From: Candidatus Cloacimonas sp.
Lineage (GTDB): Bacteria; Cloacimonadota; Cloacimonadia; Cloacimonadales; Cloacimonadaceae
Direction: 5' to 3'
Length of the DNA: 64,000 nucleotides
Assembly: GCA_023227825.1 (NCBI GenBank)
Contig: JALOCJ010000001.1
Coordinates: 124,001-188,000 of the forward strand
The notes under the pieces were generated by a model. It saw nothing but the letters and a program-made list of their open reading frames with translations, did no database searches and had not been told where the DNA came from. A program made the translations under genes and the position numbers. Every line of letters begins with the position of its first letter. Positions within the stretch are counted from its first letter, which is position 1. Positions 1 to 7,621 of the stretch are shown here, in pieces.

Positions 1-1132
1 GAATTATGATAAGAGATAGCCAGATAAGCACTTTAAAGGTCTTTTTTAATTTGATTGTTTCTTTTACTTCATAAGGAGGAACTTTGGGAGGTTGGGATTT
101 GGGGCTGCCAAATTCACTATTGAAGCTTGCCAAATTGGAATCAGGTAACTTCTTTTTTTCTGTTTCTTCTTTTTTCTCAATTTTCTCAGCACTTTCAATC
201 TCCTCAACTATTTCAACTTCCTCAATGTTCTCAACCTCCTCAACCTTTTCAACCCTCTCAACCTCCTCAACCTCCTCTACCTTTTCAACTTTATCAATTT
301 CTTCCGGCAGCCAATTTTCCTGTTCGTGAAATACCTTTATAAGTTCTTCAGCATTTGCCAATCGCTGATGAGGATCAAGTTTCAAGCATTGCAATAAAGC
401 GGCAAATAGCCAATCCGGAACTTCTTTTTGTAAAATTTCCGGCATAATAACAGCCCGGCAAAGGGATTGCTGTTTTTGTTTTTCCGGGCTCAGTTGCAGA
501 TCAATTCTCCAGGGCACAACTCCGCAAAGTAGTTGATAAGCGATTACAGCAAAAGAAAATAGATCGGATTGAGGAAGCGCAATTCCTGCCTGGAAAAGTT
601 CCGGAGCAAGGTATAAAAGTGGATGATAGGTGCCATTTTTTTCATTAGCCGTTTTATAGGCATCCCGATTTTTTCCGAAACCAATAATATGCATATCTCC
701 AGAATTATCAACAATAAGATTATAAGGATTCAAATTCAAGTGCACACAGTCCTGTTTATGAGCATAGGAAAGTGCCTCTAAAATTTCTTTTAACCAGGAA
801 AATATTTGTTCCCGGGAAAGCAGCTTAGAATTTATCTTCAGATAAGCAGAAAGAGACATTCCTTCTATGTATTCTCCAATCAAATAAGCAGTTCCCTTTT
901 CTTCTCTGATTTCATAGACCTGTCTGATTTGTGGCAGCTTAAGTTTAAGATGAGTATTGGCTTCGTTAATCAAATCTTGTTTCAATTGTGCATCGTTAAC
1001 TCGTTGTGTATCAGGTGTTTTAATTAAAACAATATGTCCGGTTTCTATTTGTTTTGCCTGATAGAGAGAAAACCTTAAAGAACTATGAACGGTTTTAATT
1101 ATCTGATAGCTGTTTAGAGATGTCTCCAGCAT
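1..1132 (-). CDS. Membrane-anchored protein pseudokinase, C-terminus cut by window edge
   Basis: Reverse-strand reading gives an open frame from ATG at 1132 running out of the window (377 codons). It has a Hanks-type kinase fold: the VLIK lysine is K38, the helix-C glutamate is near E57, the catalytic-loop asparagine is N138, and an APEL motif follows. The key catalytic residues are replaced. HRD is HLN (N133), DFG is GFG (G151), and no glycine-rich loop is visible near residues 14-22. By family knowledge this predicts a pseudokinase that may bind but not transfer phosphate. After the kinase fold comes a run of glutamate/valine repeats (about residues 285-330, VEKVEEVEE type, likely coiled coil), a proline-rich stretch, and a hydrophobic segment at the window edge that is probably a transmembrane helix. 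The start abuts the hutI stop with no gap, so the two are probably co-transcribed. Target unknown. Confidence 0.85.
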   Translation of the reverse strand, partial: MLETSLNSYQIIKTVHSSLRFSLYQAKQIETGHIVLIKTPDTQRVNDAQLKQDLINEANTHLKLKLPQIRQVYEIREEKGTAYLIGEYIEGMSLSAYLKINSKLLSREQIFSWLKEILEALSYAHKQDCVHLNLNPYNLIVDNSGDMHIIGFGKNRDAYKTANEKNGTYHPLLYLAPELFQAGIALPQSDLFSFAVIAYQLLCGVVPWRIDLQLSPEKQKQQSLCRAVIMPEILQKEVPDWLFAALLQCLKLDPHQRLANAEELIKVFHEQENWLPEEIDKVEKVEEVEEVERVEKVEEVENIEEVEIVEEIESAEKIEKKEETEKKKLPDSNLASFNSEFGSPKSQPPKVPPYEVKETIKLKKTFKVLIWLSLIII

Positions 1133-2386
1133 TTAATTTGCCTTATAAATAGTTTTCCCGCATTTTAGCACGCGGTCAACATATGAAGAGCCCAAATGAT
1201 AGGGAATAAAATTAATACCTGGAATGTCCCAAAGAATAATATCTGCCTTTTTTCCTGCCTCCAGAGAACCGATTTGCTTACCTCTATCTAATGCATAAGC
1301 AGCATTTAAAGTAGCTGCACATAAAGAAGCAGGAGGCGTTAATCCCATTTGTAAACAGGCAAGAGACATAGTAAACTGCATACTGTCACAATTACAACTT
1401 CCCGGATTAAAGTCCGTAGCTATGGCAACAGGAAGTCCCATATCCATCATCAGACGGGCATTAGCGTAGGTTTTGCTCTGTAAAGAAAATAAAGTTGCAG
1501 GCAGTAAAACAGGTATCACTCCTGCTTTTTTAAGTGCCTCAATGCCTCTTTCACTGGCAGAACCTAAATGGTCTGCAGAAACACATTTCATTTCTGCAGC
1601 AAGTTCTGCACCGCCAAGAGGTTCAATTTCATCACAATGCATTTTTAATTTGAGTCCGTATTCTCTTGCACAGGAAAGGATTTTGCGCGAGTCCTCAAGG
1701 TTGAAAGTATGTGCTTCCGTAAAAATATCACAAAATTCCGCTATTCCTTGTTCCGCAATAGCAGGAATCATTTCCTTACAAAGAAGTTCTACATAGCCGG
1801 AATGATTATTTCTATATTCTGCAGGAAATTCATGCGCCCCTAAAAAAGTGGGAACAATATCAATCGGGAGTTCTTCCTGTAAGCGTTTGATAACCCGTAA
1901 TTGCTTCAATTCACTTGGGGTGTTCAATCCGTAACCGCTTTTCGCTTCAAGGGTTGTAGTCCCTAACTGCATCATTTTCAGGATGCGTTTTTTAGCCAAT
2001 TCCAAAAGTAAGTCCTCATCTGCATTTCTTGTAGTTTGAATCGTTTTTAAAATGCCACCCCCTGCCCGGGAAATTTCCACATAACTTTTACCCTGTAAAC
2101 GCAACGCAAATTCATCTTCGCGAGTGTGAATAAAAACGGGATGAGTATGACAATCCACAAAACCAGGAGTGCCAATTTTTCCCTCTGCATCTATAATTTC
2201 GGGAGCTAAATATTTATCTCTAATCGCTTTACTATCGTTTATTTCAATAATATTACCACCTTTAACAGCTATCCCTGCATCGGTTATGATAGCGCTTTCT
2301 TCCATTTCTTTCCCATAGTGTGGCGTGTTATTATAGGCAAGGGTAACTAAATGGCTTATATTAACGATAATCACTTCGGCATTCAT
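1133..2386 (-). CDS. hutI: Imidazolonepropionase (HutI)
   Basis: Full-length (417 aa) amidohydrolase that opens the imidazolone ring in histidine degradation, giving N-formimino-glutamate. The metal site is visible: H80 and H82 in GFVDCHTHPVF, H185 (GAHE), H250 (KMHCDE) and D325 (ATDFNPGS). Family length is about 400-420 aa, so the gene looks intact. No other hut genes lie in the window; the next gene downstream (1 to 1132) is the pseudokinase. The start at 2386 has only a weak upstream purine run. A histidine-fermenting, amino-acid-using lifestyle is consistent with it but not proven. Confidence 0.93.
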   Translation of the reverse strand: MNAEVIIVNISHLVTLAYNNTPHYGKEMEESAIITDAGIAVKGGNIIEINDSKAIRDKYLAPEIIDAEGKIGTPGFVDCHTHPVFIHTREDEFALRLQGKSYVEISRAGGGILKTIQTTRNADEDLLLELAKKRILKMMQLGTTTLEAKSGYGLNTPSELKQLRVIKRLQEELPIDIVPTFLGAHEFPAEYRNNHSGYVELLCKEMIPAIAEQGIAEFCDIFTEAHTFNLEDSRKILSCAREYGLKLKMHCDEIEPLGGAELAAEMKCVSADHLGSASERGIEALKKAGVIPVLLPATLFSLQSKTYANARLMMDMGLPVAIATDFNPGSCNCDSMQFTMSLACLQMGLTPPASLCAATLNAAYALDRGKQIGSLEAGKKADIILWDIPGINFIPYHLGSSYVDRVLKCGKTIYKAN

Positions 2387-2704
2387 TCTTTCCTCACAAT
2401 TAAACTTTCTTTTAATTGCATTATGTAATTTCCAAAATATTCCGTCAAGCTTTTTCAGTAGGAAGCATTACTTACCCATTGCTCACCCATTACGGATGGC
2501 ATCCGTAATGGGTGAGCAATGGGTAGGTAATGCAATTAAGGAAGAAGTTCTATTTTACTTTTTTTCATTATATTATAAAACTAAAACGATTTCTTGCACT
2601 CTTCCTAGAAATCTTTCCCTTAAATTTTTTTTCTTGTTTTGTGCTTGACACCAACGCATTTATATAATTACTGGATAAAAATTAGTAACTAAAAAGGAGA
2701 AAAA
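2387..2704. other. Divergent intergenic region between hutI and ino1
   Basis: About 318 bp separating the oppositely transcribed hutI and inositol-phosphate synthase genes, so it must hold both promoters. It contains the 11-bp-phased dyad at 2465-2533. A TTGACA at 2645-2650 lies 12 bp before TATAAT at 2663-2668; that spacing is too short for a standard promoter, so I do not call it. A good ribosome-binding site (AAGGAGA) precedes ino1. Confidence 0.6.
2465..2533. repeat. 11-bp-phased dyad element, copy 1 (33-bp arms)
   Basis: Nearly perfect inverted repeat: two 33-bp arms (2465-2497 and 2501-2533) around a GGC centre with one mismatch that would be a G-U pair in RNA. Each arm is three 11-bp units; on the right these read ATCCGTAATGG, GTGAGCAATGG and GTAGGTAATGC. 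The same architecture recurs at 15837, 32179, 56100 and, weakly, 42146. No downstream T-run, and the position is between divergent genes, so it is not an ordinary terminator. Confidence 0.85.
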
Positions 2705-4024
2705 ATGCTTAGAGGTAATGATATCAAACAGGCAGAAGGTAAACTTGGCGTTTTATTAGTCGGTTTAGGTGCTGTCAGCACAACTTTTGTCGCAGGTGTT
2801 CAAGCAATTAAAAAAGGCATTGCAGAACCTTTTGGTTCGGTTACACAAATGTCTACTATCCGTTTAGGTAAAAGGACAGAAAATAGAACCCCGTTAATAA
2901 AGGACTTTGTTCCGCTCGCTAATTTGCAGGACTTGGAATTTATGGCTTGGGATATTTTCCCTAATGATGCTTATGAAGCAGCATTAAAAGCGGGAGTTCT
3001 GGAAAAAGAGCTGCTGGATAAAATTGAACCGGAATTGCGTTCTCTGAAGCCCCAAAAGGCGGTCTTCAATAATAACTATGTGAAAAAATTACATGGCACT
3101 TATGTTAAAACCGGCAATAATAAAATGGATTTAGCTCAGCAACTGATAGAAGATATAAAACGCTTTAAAGAAGAAAAAAATTGCAGTCGGTTAGTTATGG
3201 CTTGGGCTGCTTCCACTGAGGTCTATTTGGAAGCCGACCCGGTGCATAATACTCTGGAAAGTTTTGAACAGGGTTTGCGGGATAATCATCCGGCAATCGC
3301 TCCTTCAATGATTTATGCTTATGCCGCTTTGCAGATGGGAATTCCTTTTATCAATGGCGCTCCAAATTTAAATCTGGAAATTCCGGCTTTTAGAAAACTG
3401 GCAGAAGAGAAAAAAGTTCCCATTGGCGGTAAGGATTTTAAAACCGGTCAAACCCTGATGAAAACAATCATCGCTCCAGGGCTTAAAGCCAGAATGATTG
3501 GTATTCACGGTTGGTTTTCTACAAATATTTTAGGAAATAGAGACGGGGAAGTTCTTGATGACCCCGAAAGTTTTAAGACCAAAGAAGTTAGCAAACTTTC
3601 TGTCCTAGAAACAATTCTGGAACCGGAAAAATATCCTCAGCTCTATAAAGACCTCTATCATAAAGTCCGTATCAATTATTATCCTCCGCGTGGCGATAAT
3701 AAAGAAAGCTGGGATAATATTGATATTTTTGGCTGGCTCGGTTATCCGATGCAGATTAAAATCAATTTCCTGTGTAGAGATAGCATTCTTGCTGCTCCTG
3801 TTTTGCTGGATTTAATTCTCTTTATGGATTTGGCACAGCGTTGTAATATGTTCGGAGTTCAAGAATGGCTATCTTTCTATTGGAAATCCCCTATGACGGC
3901 TCCTGGGCTTTATCCTGAAAACGATCTATTCATTCAGCAAATGAAAATGAAAAATACTTTGCGCTATATGATGAAAGAAGACCTGATTACGCATCTGGGT
4001 TTGGAGTATTATAACGAAATGTAA
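2705..4024 (+). CDS. ino1: Myo-inositol-1-phosphate synthase
   Basis: 439 aa NAD-dependent enzyme that converts glucose 6-phosphate to 1L-myo-inositol 1-phosphate. The Rossmann motif GLGAVSTTF (residues 20-28) and the family segment KDFKTGQTLMKT (about 240-255) are present, and length matches bacterial and archaeal members. Start ATG 2705 follows a clear AAGGAGA ribosome-binding site. It heads a three-gene unit with the TagF-like transferase (55 bp away) and the inositol-phosphate cytidylyltransferase (3 bp further), which together suggest inositol-1-phosphate is activated to CDP-inositol and transferred. Confidence 0.93.
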   Translation: MLRGNDIKQAEGKLGVLLVGLGAVSTTFVAGVQAIKKGIAEPFGSVTQMSTIRLGKRTENRTPLIKDFVPLANLQDLEFMAWDIFPNDAYEAALKAGVLEKELLDKIEPELRSLKPQKAVFNNNYVKKLHGTYVKTGNNKMDLAQQLIEDIKRFKEEKNCSRLVMAWAASTEVYLEADPVHNTLESFEQGLRDNHPAIAPSMIYAYAALQMGIPFINGAPNLNLEIPAFRKLAEEKKVPIGGKDFKTGQTLMKTIIAPGLKARMIGIHGWFSTNILGNRDGEVLDDPESFKTKEVSKLSVLETILEPEKYPQLYKDLYHKVRINYYPPRGDNKESWDNIDIFGWLGYPMQIKINFLCRDSILAAPVLLDLILFMDLAQRCNMFGVQEWLSFYWKSPMTAPGLYPENDLFIQQMKMKNTLRYMMKEDLITHLGLEYYNEM

Positions 4025-4031
4025 AATAACT

Positions 4032-4052
4032 GTATGGAGCTTGTCTCCATAC
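4032..4052 (+). terminator. Hairpin between ino1 and the TagF-like gene
   Basis: Perfect 8-bp stem GTATGGAG/CTCCATAC with a 5-nt loop, followed by an AT-rich tail (TTATTTTAATT) just after the ino1 stop. The T-run is interrupted, so it may act as a partial terminator or an mRNA-stabilising end that lowers expression of the two downstream genes. Confidence 0.5.
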
Positions 4053-4079
4053 TTATTTTAATTATTAAAACAGTTCTAA

Positions 4080-5192
4080 ATGGCAATGAAGAAGATAAAA
4101 CTCCTTTTCAGAATTGGCTATGCCTATCATAAGTCCGCCTTTGATCCTATTATAGACCTCCTGCTGAATAACGATAAATACGATGTCTGGTTCTCTTTGG
4201 ATATGGAAAAAATCAAGTATTTCTTCCTTGAATTTCCTTATCGGAACAAGATTATTGAGGACTGGAAAAAACTTGGCTACCGTTTTACTAACGAGACTAG
4301 GGGCTTTGATATCGTTATTTCAGGGGATACTCTTCGCAATGCAAAGGATTATGGTAAAACGCTGCTGATTTTTCTGAATCACGGAACAGGCATTAAAAAT
4401 ATACTTTACCGTAACTTGGCTCGTTCTCCCGGGGTTAAATACCAGATTTTTGTGGAAGGACCACACAGAGTTGAATCCTTGTTAAAATGCCCTTACTTAG
4501 GAAAAAGCGAAGTCCATTTAATCGGCTTGCCCAAACTGGATTACTATTTTCAGGGTAAATTTAACAGAGATGAGGTATTAAAACGCTGGAATCTTGATCC
4601 CGCTAAAAAAACAGTCCTCTTTGCTCCGACTTATAAACCAACCTGTATGTATGAAATTAAAGATGACATCTTTGAACAAACCAGAAACTATAATCTGATA
4701 ATTAAACTTCATCCTTACAGCTGGATGGGAAAATATGCACCGCATAAACAACATCGTATTTTTGAAAAACGGGTACAAAAATATCCTCATTCAGTGCTTT
4801 TGCCTTTTACGGAATTTAATATTGTTCCTTATTATGCTGCCGCTGATACTGTAATCAGTGAAGCATCCAGCACGGTTTTTGATTTTATTGCCCTGAATAA
4901 ATTCGGTATTGTTTATGATCTTGCTTGCGATAAACTTAATCATACGGACGGTCAACCCCTGCTGGAAATTGATAATCGGGAATTTTTAAAAGGTGCTTTT
5001 CCCCATATCCAAAAAGGAAAACAACTTCCTGAAGCAATTTCTACAGCCCTCAACCCTACTTTGGATATGATTGCTAAAGCAGATGAATACCGCCAAAAGT
5101 ATTTCTATGGTTTGGACGGAAAAGCCAGTATCCGCTTTGTAGAAAAAATGGAAGAACTTTACTCTGAAGGAGGTCACGAAAATGGAGTGTAA
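4080..5192 (+). CDS. TagB/TagF-like CDP-alcohol phosphotransferase
   Basis: 370 aa member of the CDP-glycerol glycerophosphotransferase superfamily (Glyphos_transf). Family landmarks are visible: LNHGTGIK (H101), KLHPYSW (H211) and SEASSTVFDF (S263-S264). Known members transfer glycerol- or ribitol-phosphate from a CDP-alcohol onto a glycan, lipid or growing chain. Here it sits between inositol-1-phosphate synthase and a CTP:inositol-1-phosphate cytidylyltransferase, so the inferred donor is CDP-inositol. No signal peptide or transmembrane segment is seen; family members act at the inner membrane face. ATG 4080 is used; ATG 4086 is an alternative. The ribosome-binding site is weak. Confidence 0.8.
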   Translation: MAMKKIKLLFRIGYAYHKSAFDPIIDLLLNNDKYDVWFSLDMEKIKYFFLEFPYRNKIIEDWKKLGYRFTNETRGFDIVISGDTLRNAKDYGKTLLIFLNHGTGIKNILYRNLARSPGVKYQIFVEGPHRVESLLKCPYLGKSEVHLIGLPKLDYYFQGKFNRDEVLKRWNLDPAKKTVLFAPTYKPTCMYEIKDDIFEQTRNYNLIIKLHPYSWMGKYAPHKQHRIFEKRVQKYPHSVLLPFTEFNIVPYYAAADTVISEASSTVFDFIALNKFGIVYDLACDKLNHTDGQPLLEIDNREFLKGAFPHIQKGKQLPEAISTALNPTLDMIAKADEYRQKYFYGLDGKASIRFVEKMEELYSEGGHENGV

Positions 5193-5195
5193 ATT

Positions 5196-5924
5196 TTGAA
5201 AGGAGTAATAATTGCTGCTGGAATTGGGAGTCGCCTCTGGAAAACTACAAAGCAAGTCCCGAAAACACTGCTTCCCTATCAAAACGGAACTATCCTATCC
5301 ACTATTATTGAACACCTGAAAGAGGCAGGAATTACAGAACTGATAATGGTTGTCGGTTTTAAGAAGAACTATATAATTGATTACCTGCAGAAAAATCCTC
5401 CCGCTTTACCTGTAACTTTTGCAGAAAACCTTGATTGGAATAAAGGAAATGCCCTTTCGGTTTATAAAGTAAAGGATTATATACAGGATGAACCCTTTCT
5501 CCTCTCTATGTCCGATCACCTTGTAAAAGTAGAAGCATTGAAAAAGATAGCTGAATTCCCGGAAAGAATTAACCTGCTTTTAGTTGACCCTTTTATAGCG
5601 GAAAACTTTGATCTGGATGACGCCACAAAAGTGCAGACAGAAAATGATTACATAATTGCTATCGGCAAAGAACTGACTACTTACAATGCTCTTGATTGTG
5701 GAATTTTCCGTTTGGAACCGGATTTCTTTATAGCTGTAGAAAAGGCAATGGCTAAAGGAAAGGAATCTATCAGCAATGCTGTTACAGAACTTATACCACT
5801 AAAACGCATAAAAGCAATTACCTTAAATAAAGCAAATCAGTGGATAGATATAGACACCCCTCAGGCATATCAATTTGCTCAACACTTTGATCCCGGAAGA
5901 ACGATGTCCTCGTCGTTCATATAA
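5196..5924 (+). CDS. CTP:inositol-1-phosphate cytidylyltransferase-like
   Basis: 242 aa nucleotidyltransferase with AAGIGSRL and VPKTLLP at the N-terminus. Three motifs match archaeal and thermophile inositol-1-phosphate cytidylyltransferases: MSDH (105-108), DDATKV (141-146) and ALDCGIF (165-171). In those organisms the domain is usually fused to a CDP-alcohol phosphatidyltransferase making di-inositol-phosphate; that partner is absent, and a TagF-like gene is next door instead. Start is TTG 5196 with GGAG eight bases upstream; an in-frame stop just before it rules out a longer start. The last residues (GRTMSSSF) are encoded by a dispersed hairpin repeat (5899-5918), so the natural C-terminus was probably altered by repeat insertion. 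Confidence 0.82.
   Translation: MKGVIIAAGIGSRLWKTTKQVPKTLLPYQNGTILSTIIEHLKEAGITELIMVVGFKKNYIIDYLQKNPPALPVTFAENLDWNKGNALSVYKVKDYIQDEPFLLSMSDHLVKVEALKKIAEFPERINLLLVDPFIAENFDLDDATKVQTENDYIIAIGKELTTYNALDCGIFRLEPDFFIAVEKAMAKGKESISNAVTELIPLKRIKAITLNKANQWIDIDTPQAYQFAQHFDPGRTMSSSFI
5899..5918 (+). repeat. Hairpin repeat (GAAC-stem type) inside a gene end
   Basis: 20-nt hairpin, stem GAACGA(T)/GTCGTTC, one copy of the 33-bp-phased family. It lies in frame at the 3' end of the inositol-phosphate cytidylyltransferase gene and supplies its last codons. Confidence 0.75.
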
Positions 5925-6091
5925 GTCCGGAGTCGTCACTGCCGAAATAACTGTAAGTCAGGAGTCGTCTCTGCTGAAATAACTGTAAGTCAGGAGTCGT
6001 CACTGCCGAAATAACTGTAAGTCAGGAGTCGTCACTGCCGAAATAACTTTTACACTATTTACAAATTCGTTTGGCAGTGAGGACTCATGAC
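5922..6091. repeat. 32-bp tandem repeat plus palindromic element, copy A
   Basis: Four direct copies of a 32-bp unit containing GGAGTCGTCACTGCCGAAAT start at 5929, 5961, 5993 and 6025 (exact 32-bp period). The last copy pairs with an inverted counterpart at 6062-6090 (TTTGGCAGTGAGGACTC), forming a ~70-bp imperfect palindrome. The same palindrome occurs at 38720-38795 and 43987-44058. The unit lies between two convergent gene ends. There are no unique spacers, so this is not a CRISPR. Confidence 0.85.
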
Positions 6092-6151
6092 AACCAGAAA
6101 TAATGAGGTTGTAAATTACCTCTTTGCATTGTTCATAACTTTTGGCTAATT

Positions 6152-6171
6152 TGGTTTACAAGAACATCAAC
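6152..6171. repeat. Degenerate GGTT-stem hairpin repeat overlapping the tcdA stop
   Basis: Degenerate copy (GGTTTAC-N6-ATCAACC) of the 33-bp-phased hairpin family, followed by TTCC as in other copies. The tcdA stop codon (6167-6169, reverse strand) is formed by the repeat's TGA. Confidence 0.6.
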
Positions 6172-6895
6172 CTTCCAGAATTGATCTTATTACATAAGCC
6201 GCAGCCATCAATCCCATTACAGCAGGCAAATAACTGATAGAACCGATAACTTTTCTTTGCCTGTCTTTAGTAATACTATCTTCAATGGAAACATCATTTT
6301 CCGGAATAAGAGGTAACTCGGAAGAATATACACAGGGAAAATGTCCTCTGATACCCTTTTTGTTTAATAGCTTTCTTACTCTTCTGGCTAAAGGACAATT
6401 ATGGCTTTTATCAATTGTAGAAATATGAACTTGAGAAGGGTCTAACCGATTTCCTGCTCCCATTACACTGATAAATTTGCGTTCATTTTTAAGCAAGAAT
6501 TCCAATAAGCCAATCTTGGCACTCAAACTATCAATAGCATCCACACAATATTCTGCTCCCTCAAGTAATCTTTCCTGATTATTTCCATCCAGAACTTCCT
6601 GATAGATAATCACTTCTGCCTTAGGATTGATATCCAGAATCCGCTGTTGCATTAATTCTACTTTGGGCTTGCCAATGGTTGATTGCAACGCTAATATCTG
6701 CCTGTTGATATTTGTGGGCTCAATTACATCAAAATCAATCAGAATAAATTTCCCGATTCCAGAACGGGCTAAAGCTTCTGCAGAATAAGAACCAACCCCT
6801 CCCAAACCAATAACTGCCACTGAGGTTTGGGCTAATTTATGGCTTCCTTGCTGTCCGACTAAAAGTTCAGTTCTATAAAAATCCGCTTTGTTCAT
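6167..6895 (-). CDS. tcdA: tRNA threonylcarbamoyladenosine dehydratase (TcdA)
   Basis: 242 aa member of the E1/ThiF/MoeB superfamily. The nucleotide loop is GLGGVGSYSAEALARSGIG (from G30), followed by LIDFDVIEPTNINRQ, which is typical of TcdA/YgdL. The enzyme uses ATP to cyclise t6A to ct6A at position 37 of ANN-decoding tRNAs. The final codons (LEG, stop) are contributed by a degenerate hairpin repeat. The start overlaps the TatD gene by 23 bp, implying coupled translation. Confidence 0.88.
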   Translation of the reverse strand: MNKADFYRTELLVGQQGSHKLAQTSVAVIGLGGVGSYSAEALARSGIGKFILIDFDVIEPTNINRQILALQSTIGKPKVELMQQRILDINPKAEVIIYQEVLDGNNQERLLEGAEYCVDAIDSLSAKIGLLEFLLKNERKFISVMGAGNRLDPSQVHISTIDKSHNCPLARRVRKLLNKKGIRGHFPCVYSSELPLIPENDVSIEDSITKDRQRKVIGSISYLPAVMGLMAAAYVIRSILEG

Positions 6896-7613
6896 AGCTG
6901 TGAAAGTTTTTTTGTTGTCGTGTTATTAATTGTTCTTTCTTAATTCCTGAAAGAACAGCTACAGAAGAAACAAGAGAAATTAAGCGTAAAAGAGGATTAA
7001 CTTCTCCCTTTTTTACATATTCCCGCGTTATATCTGTCTCAAAAAAATAGCGGTTACTATCTATCATAGCGGTTAGAAGTTCTTTCTTATCCCTTTTTAA
7101 TAACCGCTCGGAAATTGTAAAAAGGGATTTCAAATGTAAAAGTTCTTTAAAGCCCTGTAAGGAACCTGCATAACTATGAACAAGATAGTGCAGATTATAT
7201 TGTTTCAGGATTTTATATGCTTCGCTGGTATGCCCTACAAGATGTAAAACAACAGGCAGATTGTATTGTTTGGCAAGTTCCAGCTGAGCAATAAATGTCT
7301 TTAGTTGCCCTGCAAAATCAGGATTGTTTCTATCCAGTCCGATTTCTCCGATTGCCCAAATCTTTTTCTTTATGCAGAGTTCTTCAATATCCTTCAGCTC
7401 CAAATCACATTCCTCATAGTTAGGATGAATTCCGGCACTGTAAGCAACGCGTTTATCGGGGTTTTTTTGATGCCAAGAAATTTCTGTTTTGGCAAGCACA
7501 GAAGAAAGCCAAAAGTGAATTCCCTGTTTTTCCGCTTCTGCTATTAAAGGCAAAACAGACATTACTCCCGCCAAATTTGCCAAATGACAATGCGCATCTA
7601 TCAGAAAAACCAT
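6873..7613 (-). CDS. TatD-family metal-dependent hydrolase
   Basis: 246 aa. The N-terminus MVFLIDAHCHL holds the first metal histidines (H8, H10), and GEIGLDRN supplies the next acidic ligand region. TatD proteins are metal-dependent deoxyribonucleases or hydrolases. I chose ATG 7613 because AGGAG lies just upstream and the longer reading has a non-homologous N-terminus that overlaps the neighbouring gene. It overlaps tcdA downstream by 23 bp. The ligand set looks reduced compared with E. coli TatD, so exact activity is uncertain. Confidence 0.78.
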   Translation of the reverse strand: MVFLIDAHCHLANLAGVMSVLPLIAEAEKQGIHFWLSSVLAKTEISWHQKNPDKRVAYSAGIHPNYEECDLELKDIEELCIKKKIWAIGEIGLDRNNPDFAGQLKTFIAQLELAKQYNLPVVLHLVGHTSEAYKILKQYNLHYLVHSYAGSLQGFKELLHLKSLFTISERLLKRDKKELLTAMIDSNRYFFETDITREYVKKGEVNPLLRLISLVSSVAVLSGIKKEQLITRQQKNFHSYEQSGFL

Positions 7614-7621
7614 AATATCTC

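Noticed and set aside
2645..2668. TTGACA/TATAAT pair upstream of ino1
   Set aside because: Spacing is 12 bp instead of 16-18, so not a standard promoter.
5922..6056. Possible CRISPR array
   Set aside because: The 32-bp units are tandem with no unique spacers, and there are no cas genes.
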